NCBI GenBank assembly: GCA_020628495.1
Contig: JAHDFA010000005.1
Coordinates: 1-47,774, forward strand
Direction of reading: 5' to 3'
Length of the DNA: 47,774 nt
Source of the DNA: Hellea sp.
GTDB taxonomy: Bacteria; Pseudomonadota; Alphaproteobacteria; Caulobacterales; Maricaulaceae
Both the position numbers and the translations under genes were made by a program. The notes below the pieces were generated by a model. It searched no databases, was not told the DNA's origin, and saw only the letters and a list, made by a program, of their open reading frames with translations. Positions 1 to 9,623 of this stretch are shown here, one piece after another. How positions within the stretch are numbered: the first letter of the stretch is position 1; every line of letters begins with the position of its first letter.

Positions 1-471
1 TTTGAAATCTCCTCTGAGAGCGCGCTGGCTGCGGGCTCAGTGATGGGCATTATGCTTGTTCCCTTTATCTCATCCCTATCTGACGACGTTATCAATGCCG
101 TTCCACAAGCCTTGCGGGATGCGTCTTATGGGATGGGGGCAACTCATACGGAGACGGTGACGAAGGTTGTTCTGCCAGCCGCAACGCCCGGCATTATCGG
201 CAGTCTTTTGCTCGCAATTTCCCGCGCCATTGGCGAAACGATGATTGTTGTGATGGCGGCGGGTTTGGCTGCGAATCTGACGGCTAACCCATTTGAAGCC
301 GTTACCACAATGACGGTTCAAATCGTGACATTGCTGACGGGGGATCAGGAATTTGACAGCGCTAAAACATTAGCCGCTTTTGCGATTGCGCTTTTCCTTT
401 TGGTCCTGACCCTTGGCCTGAACGTCGTCGCGCTGCGTATTGTTGATAAATATAAGCAGAAATATGCCTGA
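1..471 (+). CDS. pstC: PstC, phosphate ABC transporter permease (3' part only)
   Basis: The reading frame is open from the first base and ends with TGA at 469-471, so only the C-terminal ~156 residues are in the window. The visible part has the binding-protein-dependent permease signature: a cytoplasmic EAA-like loop (SYGMGATHTETVTKVVLPAATPG) and the PstC-typical GETMIVVMAAG segment, followed by a last membrane helix. PstC and PstA form the inner-membrane channel of the high-affinity phosphate importer PstSCAB. The gene overlaps pstA by 8 bases, and pstB and phoU follow, which fixes the assignment. The first in-frame start-like codon (GTG, 40) is internal to the permease domain and is not the real start. 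A Pho box, if present, would lie upstream of the window. Confidence 0.93.
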   Translation, partial: FEISSESALAAGSVMGIMLVPFISSLSDDVINAVPQALRDASYGMGATHTETVTKVVLPAATPGIIGSLLLAISRAIGETMIVVMAAGLAANLTANPFEAVTTMTVQIVTLLTGDQEFDSAKTLAAFAIALFLLVLTLGLNVVALRIVDKYKQKYA

Positions 472-1744
472 TTATTTGCTGACAACTTCGCCGCAAATGG
501 CCAAACGCCATGCCCGTCATAAGCGGTTCCAGTGGTATGGCCGGATTGCGATCGCGATCTCCATATCCTTCATGCTGTTCATGTTTACGGCGATTTTCTT
601 CCGCGGCATTGGTGCCTTTCAAAAAACAATGGTTGCTGTGGATGTGCAGTTTACGGAAGCAAATCTGGATCCGTCCGGCAACCGAAATTCGTCCGACCTT
701 CTGCGGGCAAATTATAAGCCGATATTGTTGCAAGGTTTGCAACAAGTTGTTCCTGAGGCCACAAGCCGTCAGGACCGAAATCGCCTCTATGGACTTTTAA
801 GTAATGGCGCCGCCTTTGATCTGGGAGAGCGGGTTTCGAATAAGCCGGCAATGGTGGGAACGTCTGAGCGTGTCTGGGTCGCGGCTTCATCAGAGGTTGA
901 TCTGTATGTCAAAGGTAAGATCGACCCGGTTGAAATTCCTGAAGAGCTACGTCGCCTCAAAGATCAGGATATTGCCTGGGTCGAGGCCTTGCGTGAAAAA
1001 GGTCAGATAAAGAAGAAGTTCAATACGGCGTTTTTCACAAATGGCGACTCGCGAGAGCCGGAAATGGCGGGCATTTTAAGCGCCGCGATTGGATCCTTCT
1101 TCAGCCTACTCATTTGCTTTTTGATTGCTTTCCCACTTGGTATTTTGACGGCAGTCTATCTTGAGGAATATGCGAAGAAGAGTCGTTTTACAGACATCAT
1201 TGAAGTCAATATCAATAATCTGGCGGCTGTCCCGTCTATTGTATTTGGACTGTTAGGACTCGCGATCTTCCTGAATTTCTTTGGATTGCCGCGGTCCACG
1301 CCTTTGGTTGGTGGTATGGTTTTGGCCCTTATGACATTGCCCACGATCATTATCGCATCCCGCTCCATTTTGCGGTCTATCCCTCAAGCGACACGCGATG
1401 CCGCCTTAGGTTTGGGCGCAAGTAAAACGCAGACGACATTTCACCACGTGGTCCCGCTCGCTATGCCAGGCATGTTGACGGGTACTATTTTGGGTATGGC
1501 CCGCGCCCTCGGCGAAACTGCGCCTTTGCTGATGATTGGCATGGTTGCCTTTATCGTGGACGTTCCGAAGGGGGTGACAGATGTTGCGACGGCCTTGCCG
1601 GTACAAATTTTCCTCTGGGCAGATAGTCCGGAAAAAGGTTTTGTCGAATTGACCTCTGCGGCCATTATGGTCCTGCTGGTCTTTTTGGTTTTGATGAATG
1701 TATTCGCTGTCTATCTGAGACGAAAATTGGAACGGCGTTGGTAA
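464..1744 (+). CDS. pstA: PstA, phosphate ABC transporter permease
   Basis: This is the second membrane subunit of the PstSCAB phosphate importer. I chose ATG 464, which overlaps the pstC stop by 8 bases and has a purine-rich AGCAGA stretch just upstream. A TTG at 440 would only add eight residues. The ~426-residue product is longer than the enterobacterial protein. One N-terminal membrane helix (about residues 25-48) is followed by ~150 residues of probable periplasmic domain, as in alphaproteobacterial PstA proteins (DUF3333-type N-terminus), and then by the permease domain. That domain carries the EAA loop ([24 protein letters not shown]) and [14 protein letters not shown]. The stop codon overlaps the pstB start (TAATG), indicating translational coupling. 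Confidence 0.94.
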   Translation: MPDYLLTTSPQMAKRHARHKRFQWYGRIAIAISISFMLFMFTAIFFRGIGAFQKTMVAVDVQFTEANLDPSGNRNSSDLLRANYKPILLQGLQQVVPEATSRQDRNRLYGLLSNGAAFDLGERVSNKPAMVGTSERVWVAASSEVDLYVKGKIDPVEIPEELRRLKDQDIAWVEALREKGQIKKKFNTAFFTNGDSREPEMAGILSAAIGSFFSLLICFLIAFPLGILTAVYLEEYAKKSRFTDIIEVNINNLAAVPSIVFGLLGLAIFLNFFGLPRSTPLVGGMVLALMTLPTIIIASRSILRSIPQATRDAALGLGASKTQTTFHHVVPLAMPGMLTGTILGMARALGETAPLLMIGMVAFIVDVPKGVTDVATALPVQIFLWADSPEKGFVELTSAAIMVLLVFLVLMNVFAVYLRRKLERRW

Positions 1745-2547
1745 TGGACACAAAAATGAACACAGACGCCCCGGTTTCCGATTCTGGTGCAAAGCCAATC
1801 ATGACGGCCCGCAATGTCGATGTTTTCTATGGTAAGAAACAAGCCATTGATAATGTCAGCCTTGATATTCCGGAAAACCAGATCACCGCTTTGATTGGAC
1901 CGTCAGGGTGCGGGAAATCCACGTTCCTGCGCTGCTTTAATCGTATGAATGACACGATCCAGATTTGCCGCGTCAAAGGCGATATCAAATTTGCGGGACA
2001 GGACATCTATGATCCTAAAGTCGACGTTGTGGCCCTGCGGTCTCGTATCGGGATGGTGTTTCAAAAGGCGAACCCTTTCCCGAAGTCGATCTTTGATAAT
2101 GTCGCTTACGGACCGCGTATTCACAGCCTGTCAGAGTCCAAAGATCATTTGGAAGACATCGTGATCACCTCGCTCAAGCGGGCAGGGCTTTATGATGAGG
2201 TTTCAGACCGCTTGGACGAACCCGGCACAAGCTTATCTGGTGGCCAGCAACAACGTCTTTGTATTGCCCGCGCGATCGCTGTCGATCCACAGATCATTCT
2301 GATGGATGAGCCATGCTCGGCTCTTGACCCAATTGCGACCGCCATCATCGAAGAGCTCATGGACTCCATGAAAGAGAAATATACAATCGTGATTGTCACC
2401 CATTCGATGCAGCAGGCCGCCCGTGTGTCACAGCAAACAGCCTTCTTCCATCTCGGTGAATTGGTGGAGAGCGGCGACACAAAACAGATTTTTACCAATC
2501 CGGAAAAAGAGCGCACACAAAATTATATTTCAGGCCGAATTGGATAA
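1744..2547 (+). CDS. pstB: PstB, phosphate ABC transporter ATPase
   Basis: This is the ATPase of the PstSCAB importer. It acts on the cytoplasmic face of the PstC/PstA channel and also takes part in Pho signalling with PhoU and PhoR. Walker A is GPSGCGKST (residues ~52-60), the Q-loop lies in [11 protein letters not shown], the signature is LSGGQQQRL (164-172), Walker B is ILMDEP (185-190) followed by the D-loop SALDP, and the switch histidine lies in VTHSMQQA. All key residues are intact. ATG 1744 overlaps the pstA stop by one base; ATG 1756 and TTG 1738 are alternatives. The product of ~267 residues has the usual family length. Confidence 0.96.
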   Translation: MDTKMNTDAPVSDSGAKPIMTARNVDVFYGKKQAIDNVSLDIPENQITALIGPSGCGKSTFLRCFNRMNDTIQICRVKGDIKFAGQDIYDPKVDVVALRSRIGMVFQKANPFPKSIFDNVAYGPRIHSLSESKDHLEDIVITSLKRAGLYDEVSDRLDEPGTSLSGGQQQRLCIARAIAVDPQIILMDEPCSALDPIATAIIEELMDSMKEKYTIVIVTHSMQQAARVSQQTAFFHLGELVESGDTKQIFTNPEKERTQNYISGRIG

Positions 2548-2550
2548 TCC

Positions 2551-3273
2551 ATGAGTGACGAGCACATTGTTTCTTCATTTGACGAGGATATGAGCCGCCT
2601 GCGGGACTTGTTTCTCGAAATGGGGCGCATTGTGTCCTCTCAAATTCAAGCCGCCACGCGTGCGTTACGTAAAGAAGACCGCATGCTTGCAAAGCAAGTG
2701 ATCGCGAATGACAAACAACTCAATCGCCTAGAATCCGAGCTCAATGACCTTGCGATAAAGATCCTGGCTCTGCGTCAACCTTTTGCGGGGGATTTACGTC
2801 AAGTCGTGGCGACATTGAAAAGTGCCGGCCATTTTGAGCGTATGGGCGATCTTGTGCGCAATAGTGCGCAGCGGACAAATACGATTACAAAGGCAGAGGC
2901 GGAAACCGGGTCGATCGAGACCTTGGTTCAGATGAGTGAAACCGTTCAGGTGATGACCAACTCAATTCTGACGGCTTATGAGCGCTCGGATTCGGAGATG
3001 GCCGAAGAAGTACGGATGCAGGACGAAACGGTTGACCGTCTTCACAACTCGCTTTTCCGCGAAATGCTGACCTATATGATGGAAGATCCGCGCAATATTT
3101 CCGGCTGCATGCATGTCATGTTTATGGCCAAAAATATTGAACGTATGGGCGACACGGTCGCTGATATTGCGAAAGAGCTCATTTATATGGCGACAGGCGA
3201 GTGGCCTGAAGGTAGTCGAACCAAAAAAGATAAAACCAGCCGTATTGTTATTGAACCCGAAGCTGACGCTTGA
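2551..3273 (+). CDS. phoU: PhoU, phosphate signalling regulator
   Basis: This all-helical negative regulator of the Pho regulon couples Pst transporter activity to the PhoR/PhoB two-component system and limits phosphate uptake. The product of 240 residues contains the two PhoU repeats with their metal-binding E/DxxxD-type segments (HFERMGDLVRNSAQR near residue 93 and KNIERMGDTVADIAKEL near residue 194). It starts 3 bases after the pstB stop, so it is the last gene of the pst operon. The 3' end meets the opposite-strand epimerase gene with only two bases between the stop codons and no hairpin terminator. No phoR/phoB is in the window. Confidence 0.95.
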   Translation: MSDEHIVSSFDEDMSRLRDLFLEMGRIVSSQIQAATRALRKEDRMLAKQVIANDKQLNRLESELNDLAIKILALRQPFAGDLRQVVATLKSAGHFERMGDLVRNSAQRTNTITKAEAETGSIETLVQMSETVQVMTNSILTAYERSDSEMAEEVRMQDETVDRLHNSLFREMLTYMMEDPRNISGCMHVMFMAKNIERMGDTVADIAKELIYMATGEWPEGSRTKKDKTSRIVIEPEADA

Positions 3274-3275
3274 TT

Positions 3276-4244
3276 CTAAGGGTTTTCACGTTTCCACTCA
3301 CGGTACCAGTCGACAAATTGAGCAATACCGTCTTCTAGTTTGGTTTTCGGAGCAAATCCGAAATCCCGTTTCGCTGCTGATATATCCGCAAATGTGCTTC
3401 GTACATCTCCGGCTTGCTGAGGTTTGATGATCGTTTCGGCCTTTTGTCCGCAGGCTGTTTCAACAGAATTGACCAAGTCATAAAGCGTATTCGGAGCTGA
3501 ATTTCCAAGATTATAAATTGCGTGACCCATCGGGGCTTTCGTAAGTATTTTTGGCAAGACGTCGACGATATCATCTACATAAGTGAAGTCACGTCTCATC
3601 AGATCCGGTGCATAAAGCGTAATTGGCTCCCCTTCTAAAATCTTCTGGGTGAATATCCAATAAGCCATATCGGGCCTTCCCCACGGTCCGTAAACAGTGA
3701 AAAAACGCAGTCCGGTTTGAGGGATGCCATAAAGACGGGCATAGCTCTCTGACAGCATTTCGCCGCTCAATTTGGTTGCGGCATAGAGTGAGGCAGGCTC
3801 GCGCACGGGGTCCGACTCCTTAAAGCCGGTCCTCGCTTCCCGCTCTCCATAGACGGACGAGCTGCTGGCATAGGCGAGGTGTTGCACGTTGCCGCTATGG
3901 CGCGCAAATTCCAATATATTCAGATGTCCCATGACATTTGACTGAATATAGCTATGCGGATTTTCTAGGCTGTAACGGACACCGGCTTGCGCTGCGAGAT
4001 GAAGAATATGAGTGACCTTGCTTTCGCCAAGCGCGGACTTAAGAGCCCTTTTTTCGGATATATCAAGATGATGGAATTTAAAGTCAGGCTCAGACTTTAG
4101 GTGTGCTAAGCGTGCCTGCTTCAATTCTAACGAATAATAATCATTCAGGCTATCAACACCGATGACAGTATGGCCGTTTGCCAAGAGCCGTTTGGCCGCA
4201 TGAAAGCCGATAAATCCGGCGACACCTGTCACTAAAATATCCAT
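3276..4244 (-). CDS. NAD-dependent sugar epimerase, UDP-glucuronate 4-epimerase type
   Basis: This is an extended short-chain dehydrogenase of the nucleotide-sugar epimerase family, closest in look to the UDP-glucuronate 4-epimerases (LpsL/CapI type) that make UDP-galacturonate. It has the NAD-binding GVAGFIG motif at the extreme N-terminus, VDSLNDYYS, LAAQAGVRYSLENP, an SSSSVYG segment and the catalytic YAATK motif. The later RFFTVYGPWGRPDMA and RRDFTYVDDIV stretches are characteristic. I chose the ATG at 4244 because family members begin directly with MxILVTG. An ATG at 4280 would add 12 residues and neither start has a strong ribosome binding site. No UDP-glucose dehydrogenase is in the window, so the UDP-glucuronate would come from elsewhere. 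Exact substrate is inferred. Confidence 0.85.
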   Translation of the reverse strand: MDILVTGVAGFIGFHAAKRLLANGHTVIGVDSLNDYYSLELKQARLAHLKSEPDFKFHHLDISEKRALKSALGESKVTHILHLAAQAGVRYSLENPHSYIQSNVMGHLNILEFARHSGNVQHLAYASSSSVYGEREARTGFKESDPVREPASLYAATKLSGEMLSESYARLYGIPQTGLRFFTVYGPWGRPDMAYWIFTQKILEGEPITLYAPDLMRRDFTYVDDIVDVLPKILTKAPMGHAIYNLGNSAPNTLYDLVNSVETACGQKAETIIKPQQAGDVRSTFADISAAKRDFGFAPKTKLEDGIAQFVDWYREWKRENP

Positions 4245-4384
4245 TGCTTCGCGATAGCTCTTTCGCCTGAGTATATCCATTTTAATCGGCGATAAGCACT
4301 GCGTTTCGAGAGATTTACCCTACACACTCCTCCTGACGGACGCTAAGGGGGAAAGAAATAATCAGGCGCAGAAAAGAGTATCTT

Positions 4385-5728
4385 ATGGCTGAATTTTTTG
4401 GAACGGACGGTGTGCGCGGCTTGGCAAATGCCGGCAAGATGACGCCTACTAGCATGTTGCGATTGGGCCAAATCGTCGGTCAATATTTTGCTTCAAATGC
4501 AAAGGGACGACCGTCGGCTGTTATTGGAAAAGATACGCGTATGTCCGGCGACATGATTGAAAGTGCGTTGATTGCGGGTCTGACATCCGTGGGTGTAGAT
4601 GTGATATCTGCAGGCGTTATTCCGACATCCGGTGTATCTCTCATGACAAAGGGTTTGCGCGCGAATTTGGGCGTAATGATCACGGCCTCTCACAATAAAT
4701 ATCCTGATAACGGCGTGAAATTTTTCGGACCGGATGGGTGCAAATTGTCGGACTTAGCAGAAGCAGAAATCGAATCTCTCTTAGATGCCGGTGACACTGC
4801 CCTTGTGCCTTCTGCAGAATTAGGTCGTGTCAATACACCTGACGGGCTTCAAGCACGTTACATTGAATTGTGCAAAGCCACACTTCCAGAAAACCAGCGC
4901 TTGGACGGACTGAAAATTGTTATCGATGCCGCGCACGGCGCAGCCTATGCGACGGCGTCAGAAACGCTGCGGGAATTGGGGGCGGATGAAGTGATTTCAA
5001 TCGGAAATTCTCCGAGTGGAGATAACATCAATGCAGGATGCGGTTCTACGGCAACCGAGCTTCTCTCAAAAACCGTGGTCGAAACAGGGGCTGATGTCGG
5101 CGTTGCATTGGATGGTGATGCGGACAGAATTATCATGTGCGATGAGAGCGGAAAAGTTATTGATGGCGATCAGCTCCTCGGTCTGATTGCAAAAAGTTGG
5201 AAAGCGCAGGGCCGTTTGCGAGGAAATGGCTTGGTAGCAACGGTTATGTCTAATCTCGGTCTGGAGCGTTTTCTGGAAGCCAATGACATGCATTTAGTAC
5301 GGACACAGGTGGGTGACCGCCATGTCGCGGCGCGCATGCGCAAAGATGGTTTTAATATTGGCGGCGAGCAATCGGGTCACTTGCTCATGACGCAATATAG
5401 TCCAACAGGTGACGGCACGATGGCAGCCATTCAAGTTCTCGCGGAAATAAAGCGGCAAGGCCGTCCGGCGAGTGAAGTTTTGAATGTGTTTAAACCCGTT
5501 CCGCAAATTTTGAAAAATGTGCGCTATACAGGTGAAAATCCGGTGACACATCCGACGCTCTTAGATGCAATTGAAGCGGCACAAGCCGAATTTTCCGGGC
5601 AAGGGCGTATCCTCATACGTGCCTCCGGCACGGAGCCTCTCATTCGTGTGATGGCCGAAGGGGATGATCCTGTGAAAGTCGAGGCTCTTGTAGATGATTT
5701 CGTGAGCCTGATTTCCGAACTGGCTTAG
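4385..5728 (+). CDS. glmM: GlmM, phosphoglucosamine mutase
   Basis: The enzyme converts glucosamine-6-phosphate to glucosamine-1-phosphate, a precursor of UDP-GlcNAc for peptidoglycan, LPS and the sugar pathways in this locus. The N-terminus FFGTDGVRG, the phosphoserine loop ITASHN (catalytic Ser ~102), the metal loop DGDADR (243-248), the sugar-binding GGEQSGH and the C-terminal phosphate-binding RASGTEPLIRVM are all present. At 447 residues it has the normal length. The gene is monocistronic here rather than paired with ftsH/folP. It sits at the left edge of the glycan locus, where its product could also serve the PtmE-like guanylyltransferase at 23815; that link is inference. Confidence 0.96.
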   Translation: MAEFFGTDGVRGLANAGKMTPTSMLRLGQIVGQYFASNAKGRPSAVIGKDTRMSGDMIESALIAGLTSVGVDVISAGVIPTSGVSLMTKGLRANLGVMITASHNKYPDNGVKFFGPDGCKLSDLAEAEIESLLDAGDTALVPSAELGRVNTPDGLQARYIELCKATLPENQRLDGLKIVIDAAHGAAYATASETLRELGADEVISIGNSPSGDNINAGCGSTATELLSKTVVETGADVGVALDGDADRIIMCDESGKVIDGDQLLGLIAKSWKAQGRLRGNGLVATVMSNLGLERFLEANDMHLVRTQVGDRHVAARMRKDGFNIGGEQSGHLLMTQYSPTGDGTMAAIQVLAEIKRQGRPASEVLNVFKPVPQILKNVRYTGENPVTHPTLLDAIEAAQAEFSGQGRILIRASGTEPLIRVMAEGDDPVKVEALVDDFVSLISELA

Positions 5729-5768
5729 CTCTAAATGCTCCGCAAATAAGGTTTCATCGGTCTATTCT

Positions 5769-5817
5769 AAGGTGTTGGCTCGAAACGGGTTCAACTGGCA
5801 CCTTTTTGCTAAAAAAA
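5769..5817 (+). terminator. possible weak terminator after glmM
   Basis: Six-base arms AAGGTG (5769-5774) and CACCTT (5809-5814) can pair around a long, partly paired loop and run into a T tract (5813-5817). It lies 40 bases past the glmM stop. The long loop and short stem make this a weak candidate. Confidence 0.3.
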
Positions 5818-5875
5818 TAGATAGTTTTATCCTTGTCATTTTACGTGCATAAAATCTCGTAACTTAGCCTATTTC

Positions 5876-5905
5876 TTGAATATACTGGTTTTTTTAGGAT
5901 ATAGA
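5876..5905 (+). promoter_or_regulatory. candidate sigma-70-type promoter for wecB
   Basis: A TTGAAT hexamer (5876-5881) and TATAGA (5900-5905) are separated by 18 bases in an A+T-rich gap of 249 bases, about 70 bases upstream of the wecB ATG. Both hexamers match the consensus only in part, so this is a visual candidate. Confidence 0.3.
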
Positions 5906-5977
5906 CCATCAAATGCGTTTTTGGACTGGGCTTACTCTTGTCTGGTAGCCTACTCTTAAATCAATACGGGGTGTATA

Positions 5978-7078
5978 ATGATAAAAATTTTTCTGGTTGT
6001 GGGCACGAGACCCGAGGCGATCAAAATGGCGCCGGTCTATATGGCCTGTTTGGCTGATCCCGATGTCCAACCTTTATTGATTTCGACAGGGCAACATAAA
6101 GAAATGTTGGCGCAAGTTTTTGATTGGTTCGAGTTATCACCGGATGAAGACCTCGCTGTTATGAAGCATAATCAAACGCCGTCCATGGTTTTATCCTCCA
6201 GCTTGACCGGTCTGGAGCGCTTGATACATAAACATGAGCCTGATGCGGTTTTAGCGCAGGGAGATACAACGACAGTTCTCGCGGCGGCGCTTGCAGCCTT
6301 CCACGCGCGCGTCCCGTTCGGACATGTTGAGGCGGGTCTTCGCACCTATGATATTGATCGCCCGTTTCCGGAAGAGGGGTATCGCCAGATGGCGCAGCGA
6401 GTGGCTCGTTGGAATTTTGCTCCGACCCAGCGCGCAATGGATGTACTCGCTCAGGAAAATTTATGCGGAACCTCCTACATGGTAGGAAATACGGTTATTG
6501 ATGCCCTCTTGCATACAGCAGCCGGCGGGGGAGATTTACCTCTCGAACTTACCCGGGATCGCCTTGTTATGATTACGGGACACCGGAGAGAAAATCACGG
6601 TGACCGTTTTCGGAGCGCTTTCGGTGCCATGGCAGATCTGGCGAAAGATTTCCCTGATGTCGATTTTGTCTATCCTGTGCATTTGAACCCGAATGTTCAA
6701 GGTATGGCTCGGGAACTGCTGACAGGTATAGAAAATTTCCATCTCATTGAACCGCTTCCATATCCTGAGTTGGTAGCTCTTATGCAGCGTGCCTATATTA
6801 TCCTCACGGATTCAGGCGGTATCCAGGAGGAGGCGCCAAGTTTCAAGGTGCCGGTCCTCGTTATGCGAGACAGTACAGAACGTCAGGAGGGAGTTGAAGC
6901 CGGTGTCTCAAAACTGGTTGGTGTTGACCCGCAGATTATTGCTCGCGAGGCAAAATTATTGCTTACAGACCAAGATGCATATGACTCTATGCGGCAGGCT
7001 TCCAATCCGTTTGGTGACGGCCAATCCTCCCAGCGGATAGTTGACATTCTTAAGCAAGAAGTTAAGCCGCGGGCCTAA
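5978..7078 (+). CDS. wecB: WecB, UDP-GlcNAc 2-epimerase (non-hydrolysing)
   Basis: The enzyme interconverts UDP-GlcNAc and UDP-ManNAc. The family motifs are all visible: GTRPEAIKMAP (residues 9-19), GDTTTV (95-100), HVEAGLRT (116-123), PFPEE (129-133), TGHRREN (200-206) and DSGGIQEEAP (278-287). The product of 366 residues has normal length. The next gene, 67 bases downstream, is a WecC-type dehydrogenase, so together they would make UDP-ManNAcA, an acidic building block of surface glycans. It is distinct from the hydrolysing NeuC-type enzyme at 32373, which belongs to the nonulosonate pathway. Confidence 0.95.
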   Translation: MIKIFLVVGTRPEAIKMAPVYMACLADPDVQPLLISTGQHKEMLAQVFDWFELSPDEDLAVMKHNQTPSMVLSSSLTGLERLIHKHEPDAVLAQGDTTTVLAAALAAFHARVPFGHVEAGLRTYDIDRPFPEEGYRQMAQRVARWNFAPTQRAMDVLAQENLCGTSYMVGNTVIDALLHTAAGGGDLPLELTRDRLVMITGHRRENHGDRFRSAFGAMADLAKDFPDVDFVYPVHLNPNVQGMARELLTGIENFHLIEPLPYPELVALMQRAYIILTDSGGIQEEAPSFKVPVLVMRDSTERQEGVEAGVSKLVGVDPQIIAREAKLLLTDQDAYDSMRQASNPFGDGQSSQRIVDILKQEVKPRA

Positions 7079-7134
7079 AATATTATTTAATGTACTGGGT
7101 CAAATTCTTCTTATTGATCCAATAAGTTTCCAAA

Positions 7135-7139
7135 AGAGG
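7135..7139 (+). promoter_or_regulatory. Shine-Dalgarno that sets the wecC start
   Basis: AGAGG lies 6 bases before the TTG at 7146. It supports this TTG over the in-frame upstream start codons that lie inside the wecB 3' end. Confidence 0.7.
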
Positions 7140-7145
7140 TGCGTT

Positions 7146-8423
7146 TTGAAAACCGTTACAGTTGTAGGCTTGGGCTATGTTGGATTGCCGTCAGCGGCTT
7201 TGATTGCCAATGCCGGATATCAGGTTCATGGTGTGGATTTGAATAAGGATCTCGTATCCGAACTTCAAAACGGCGTTTGCCGTTTGGACGAAACTGAGGT
7301 TCAAGAGGTCGTCCATAAGGCGCTCAGCTCAGGGAATTTGAAAGCCGCATTAACGGGAGCGCCGGCTGATATTTTCATCATCTGTGTCCCGACGCCCGTA
7401 TCTGCCGATAAGACGGCCGATTTAACTATGGTGAAGTCGGCCATCAAGGCAACCGTTCCCATGGTTAAAAAAGGCGATCTCGTTATCCTTGAGAGTACCA
7501 GCCCGATTGGCACAACTGAAAATGTTATTGGCGGAGCATTACGTGAAGCCGGCCTTGACCCATTTGAAGATGTCGATGTTTGCTATTGCCCTGAGCGTGT
7601 TTTCCCGGGAGACACGGTGCGCGAAATTCTCGAAAATGATCGGGTCGTCGGAGGTTTGACGTCCCGCGCTGCAGAGCGCGCCCGCGATTTTTATCTGAGC
7701 TTTTGTAAGGGTGAGCCAAATATGACGACGGCGGCCACGGCGGAGTTTTCAAAACTCATGGAAAACACTTATCGCGACGTAAATATCGCATTGGCGAATG
7801 TTTTCTCTCATGTAGCGGAAGAGGGAAATGTGGATGTCATGGATGTTATTGCATTGGCGAATAAGCACCCTCGTGTGAATGTCCATATCCCCGGACCGGG
7901 TGTGGGCGGGCACTGTATTCCTGTCGATCCGTGGTTTTTAATTGACGGTTATCCGGACCAGACAGACTTGTTGCGTCAGTGCCGGAATATCAATGACGGG
8001 CAAGCCAAGCACTTTCTGAAAAAGGCTGAAGATCTTGGTCTGAAGCCCGGATCTAAAGTTGTCATATTAGGCGCCGCCTATCGCGGCGACATTGACGATG
8101 CGCGAGATACACCGACGGAGCTCTTGATCGAGGCACTAGGCAAAGCAGGTTATGAATATGCAACCCATGATCCACATGTCGTGCATATGAAAACGCATTG
8201 TGGTTATCCCCCTAATTTGACCTCTGATCTTCAAGAGGCAGTCCAAGATGCGGAGGCTGCATTTATCATTACAGATCACTCGGCTTATAAAACGCTGACG
8301 CCGAGTCAGTTTGCGGGTCTTAAAACACCTTTGATCATTGACACGCGCCGGGTTCTCGATCGTCTCGCTTTTGTAGAGGCAGGGATAAAGCTTGTTAGCG
8401 TCGGGGCGCCAACGATTGGCTGA
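7146..8423 (+). CDS. wecC: WecC, UDP-N-acetyl-D-mannosamine dehydrogenase
   Basis: This NAD-dependent enzyme oxidises UDP-ManNAc twice at C6 to UDP-ManNAcA, acting directly after WecB. It has the Rossmann motif VVGLGYVGLP (residues 6-15), STSPIGTT, CPERVFPG (148-155), ENTYRDVNIA typical of WecC, and the catalytic-cysteine motif GVGGHCIPVDP (Cys ~257). The start is TTG 7146, which has a well-placed AGAGG, and the protein then begins at the first Rossmann strand as in relatives. The resulting 425 residues fit the family. A longer open frame from 7041 would overlap wecB and lacks support. A related UDP-glucose dehydrogenase is less likely because of the ENTYRDVNIA segment. Confidence 0.92.
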   Translation: MKTVTVVGLGYVGLPSAALIANAGYQVHGVDLNKDLVSELQNGVCRLDETEVQEVVHKALSSGNLKAALTGAPADIFIICVPTPVSADKTADLTMVKSAIKATVPMVKKGDLVILESTSPIGTTENVIGGALREAGLDPFEDVDVCYCPERVFPGDTVREILENDRVVGGLTSRAAERARDFYLSFCKGEPNMTTAATAEFSKLMENTYRDVNIALANVFSHVAEEGNVDVMDVIALANKHPRVNVHIPGPGVGGHCIPVDPWFLIDGYPDQTDLLRQCRNINDGQAKHFLKKAEDLGLKPGSKVVILGAAYRGDIDDARDTPTELLIEALGKAGYEYATHDPHVVHMKTHCGYPPNLTSDLQEAVQDAEAAFIITDHSAYKTLTPSQFAGLKTPLIIDTRRVLDRLAFVEAGIKLVSVGAPTIG

Positions 8424-8435
8424 TGGCTTTTTAGT

Positions 8436-9623
8436 ATGGTGACCGCGCCGCTGAGCATTTTGTTCGTTACGCGCCATTATCCTCCCTTAGTGTCAGGTGG
8501 ATGCCGCCGATCAATGTTAATGGTGCGTGGCTTGCGGGAAGCAGGCGCGCGCGTCAGCGTTCTTGCACCGGTGCTGAACGGGGATGAACTTGCTTCGGGT
8601 TTGGCTGTACCCCATCCACAACCCGAACCCGATCTTGAGGCAGTTGATGCCGCGCTGCCAATTTCGGTAAAGCTGAAGAATTTTTTTCGGAGGTGGCTGC
8701 TTTATCCTGATGCAGATATCCGCTGGTGCCGCCGTGCTGCAAAAGCGGCCATTCAGCACTGGCCGGATGGCTTTGATTGGGTGATAACATCCAGCCCGCC
8801 GGAGTCCCTTCATGTCGCTGGCCGTATGCTACAAAGACATTGGTCTTGCGCTTGGCATGCAGATATTCGTGATTTTTGGTTCCAATACCCGCTTGTCCCA
8901 GTCCGCCGTTACGCCTTTAGACGATGGCTTGAGCGACCCTTCGCGAAATCATTGCTGGCCAAAGCAGACATTGTCACGGCTGTGTCGCAGCCTATGGCAG
9001 AGGAGGCGGCGAAAATTAGCGGGCGCGCGGCGTCCGTGATCAAAAATTTCGTCGATCCGCCGCCGGCACGCGATGCCAATTTCTTTGATGGCTATCCCGA
9101 TAAATCCTTTACGAAAGATATGATTCATGTCGTTTACACTGGGGCTTTCAGCCTTTCCGACCCCAATCGGCATCTGGCGCCTGTGCTGGATGTCTTTAAA
9201 AAGGCGGCGGTAGAGAACCCAGACCTAATCCTGCATCTTGCCGGGCCGCTCACGACGACCGAACAGCGATTAATTGATACGAAGTCTCTGGAAGACCGGG
9301 TTTTTTATCATGGGAGAGTAGATGCTGCGACGGCGCGACAGTTCCAGGTGAATGCCCATGCGCTCATATTGACAGCTGCAGAGGGAACATGTGTCGTCCC
9401 CGGAAAGTTTGCGGAATATAAGGCGGCAGGCGTACCTATTATTGCCATTGGTTCTGGTCCGTGGCGCCAAGGCCTTGGCCGCGAACGAGATGCGAAGGAA
9501 CAGTTGATCGCATTAACGCGAGAGAGAGAAGGCTTGGCGCAATCTGACATTTACGCTCCGCAAGCTGCGGCGAGGGCTGTTTTGGCATTGATGGCGGACG
9601 CCCCGGCTAACGGGAAGATTTAA
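8436..9623 (+). CDS. glycosyltransferase, GT4-like (GT-B fold)
   Basis: This is a putative retaining glycosyltransferase of GT4 type. The N-terminal half starts with the typical strand and glycine loop (LFVTRHYPPLVSGGCRRS) and has DWVITSSPPESLH and ADIVTAVSQPMAEEA. The C-terminal half has VVYTGAFS, LILHLAGPL and RVFYHGRVD, plus the region corresponding to the EX7E donor site (VVPGKFAEYKAAGVPIIAI, with one glutamate visible). It begins 12 bases after wecC and probably belongs to the same transcript, so it may transfer ManNAcA or act on the same glycan; donor and acceptor cannot be read from the sequence. The 3' end overlaps the opposite-strand glycosyltransferase gene by 17 bases. Confidence 0.85.
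   Translation: MVTAPLSILFVTRHYPPLVSGGCRRSMLMVRGLREAGARVSVLAPVLNGDELASGLAVPHPQPEPDLEAVDAALPISVKLKNFFRRWLLYPDADIRWCRRAAKAAIQHWPDGFDWVITSSPPESLHVAGRMLQRHWSCAWHADIRDFWFQYPLVPVRRYAFRRWLERPFAKSLLAKADIVTAVSQPMAEEAAKISGRAASVIKNFVDPPPARDANFFDGYPDKSFTKDMIHVVYTGAFSLSDPNRHLAPVLDVFKKAAVENPDLILHLAGPLTTTEQRLIDTKSLEDRVFYHGRVDAATARQFQVNAHALILTAAEGTCVVPGKFAEYKAAGVPIIAIGSGPWRQGLGRERDAKEQLIALTREREGLAQSDIYAPQAAARAVLALMADAPANGKI

Noticed and set aside
7041-7145. Extended wecC start overlapping wecB
   Set aside because: The added residues do not look like a dehydrogenase N-terminus, and a strong AGAGG precedes TTG 7146.
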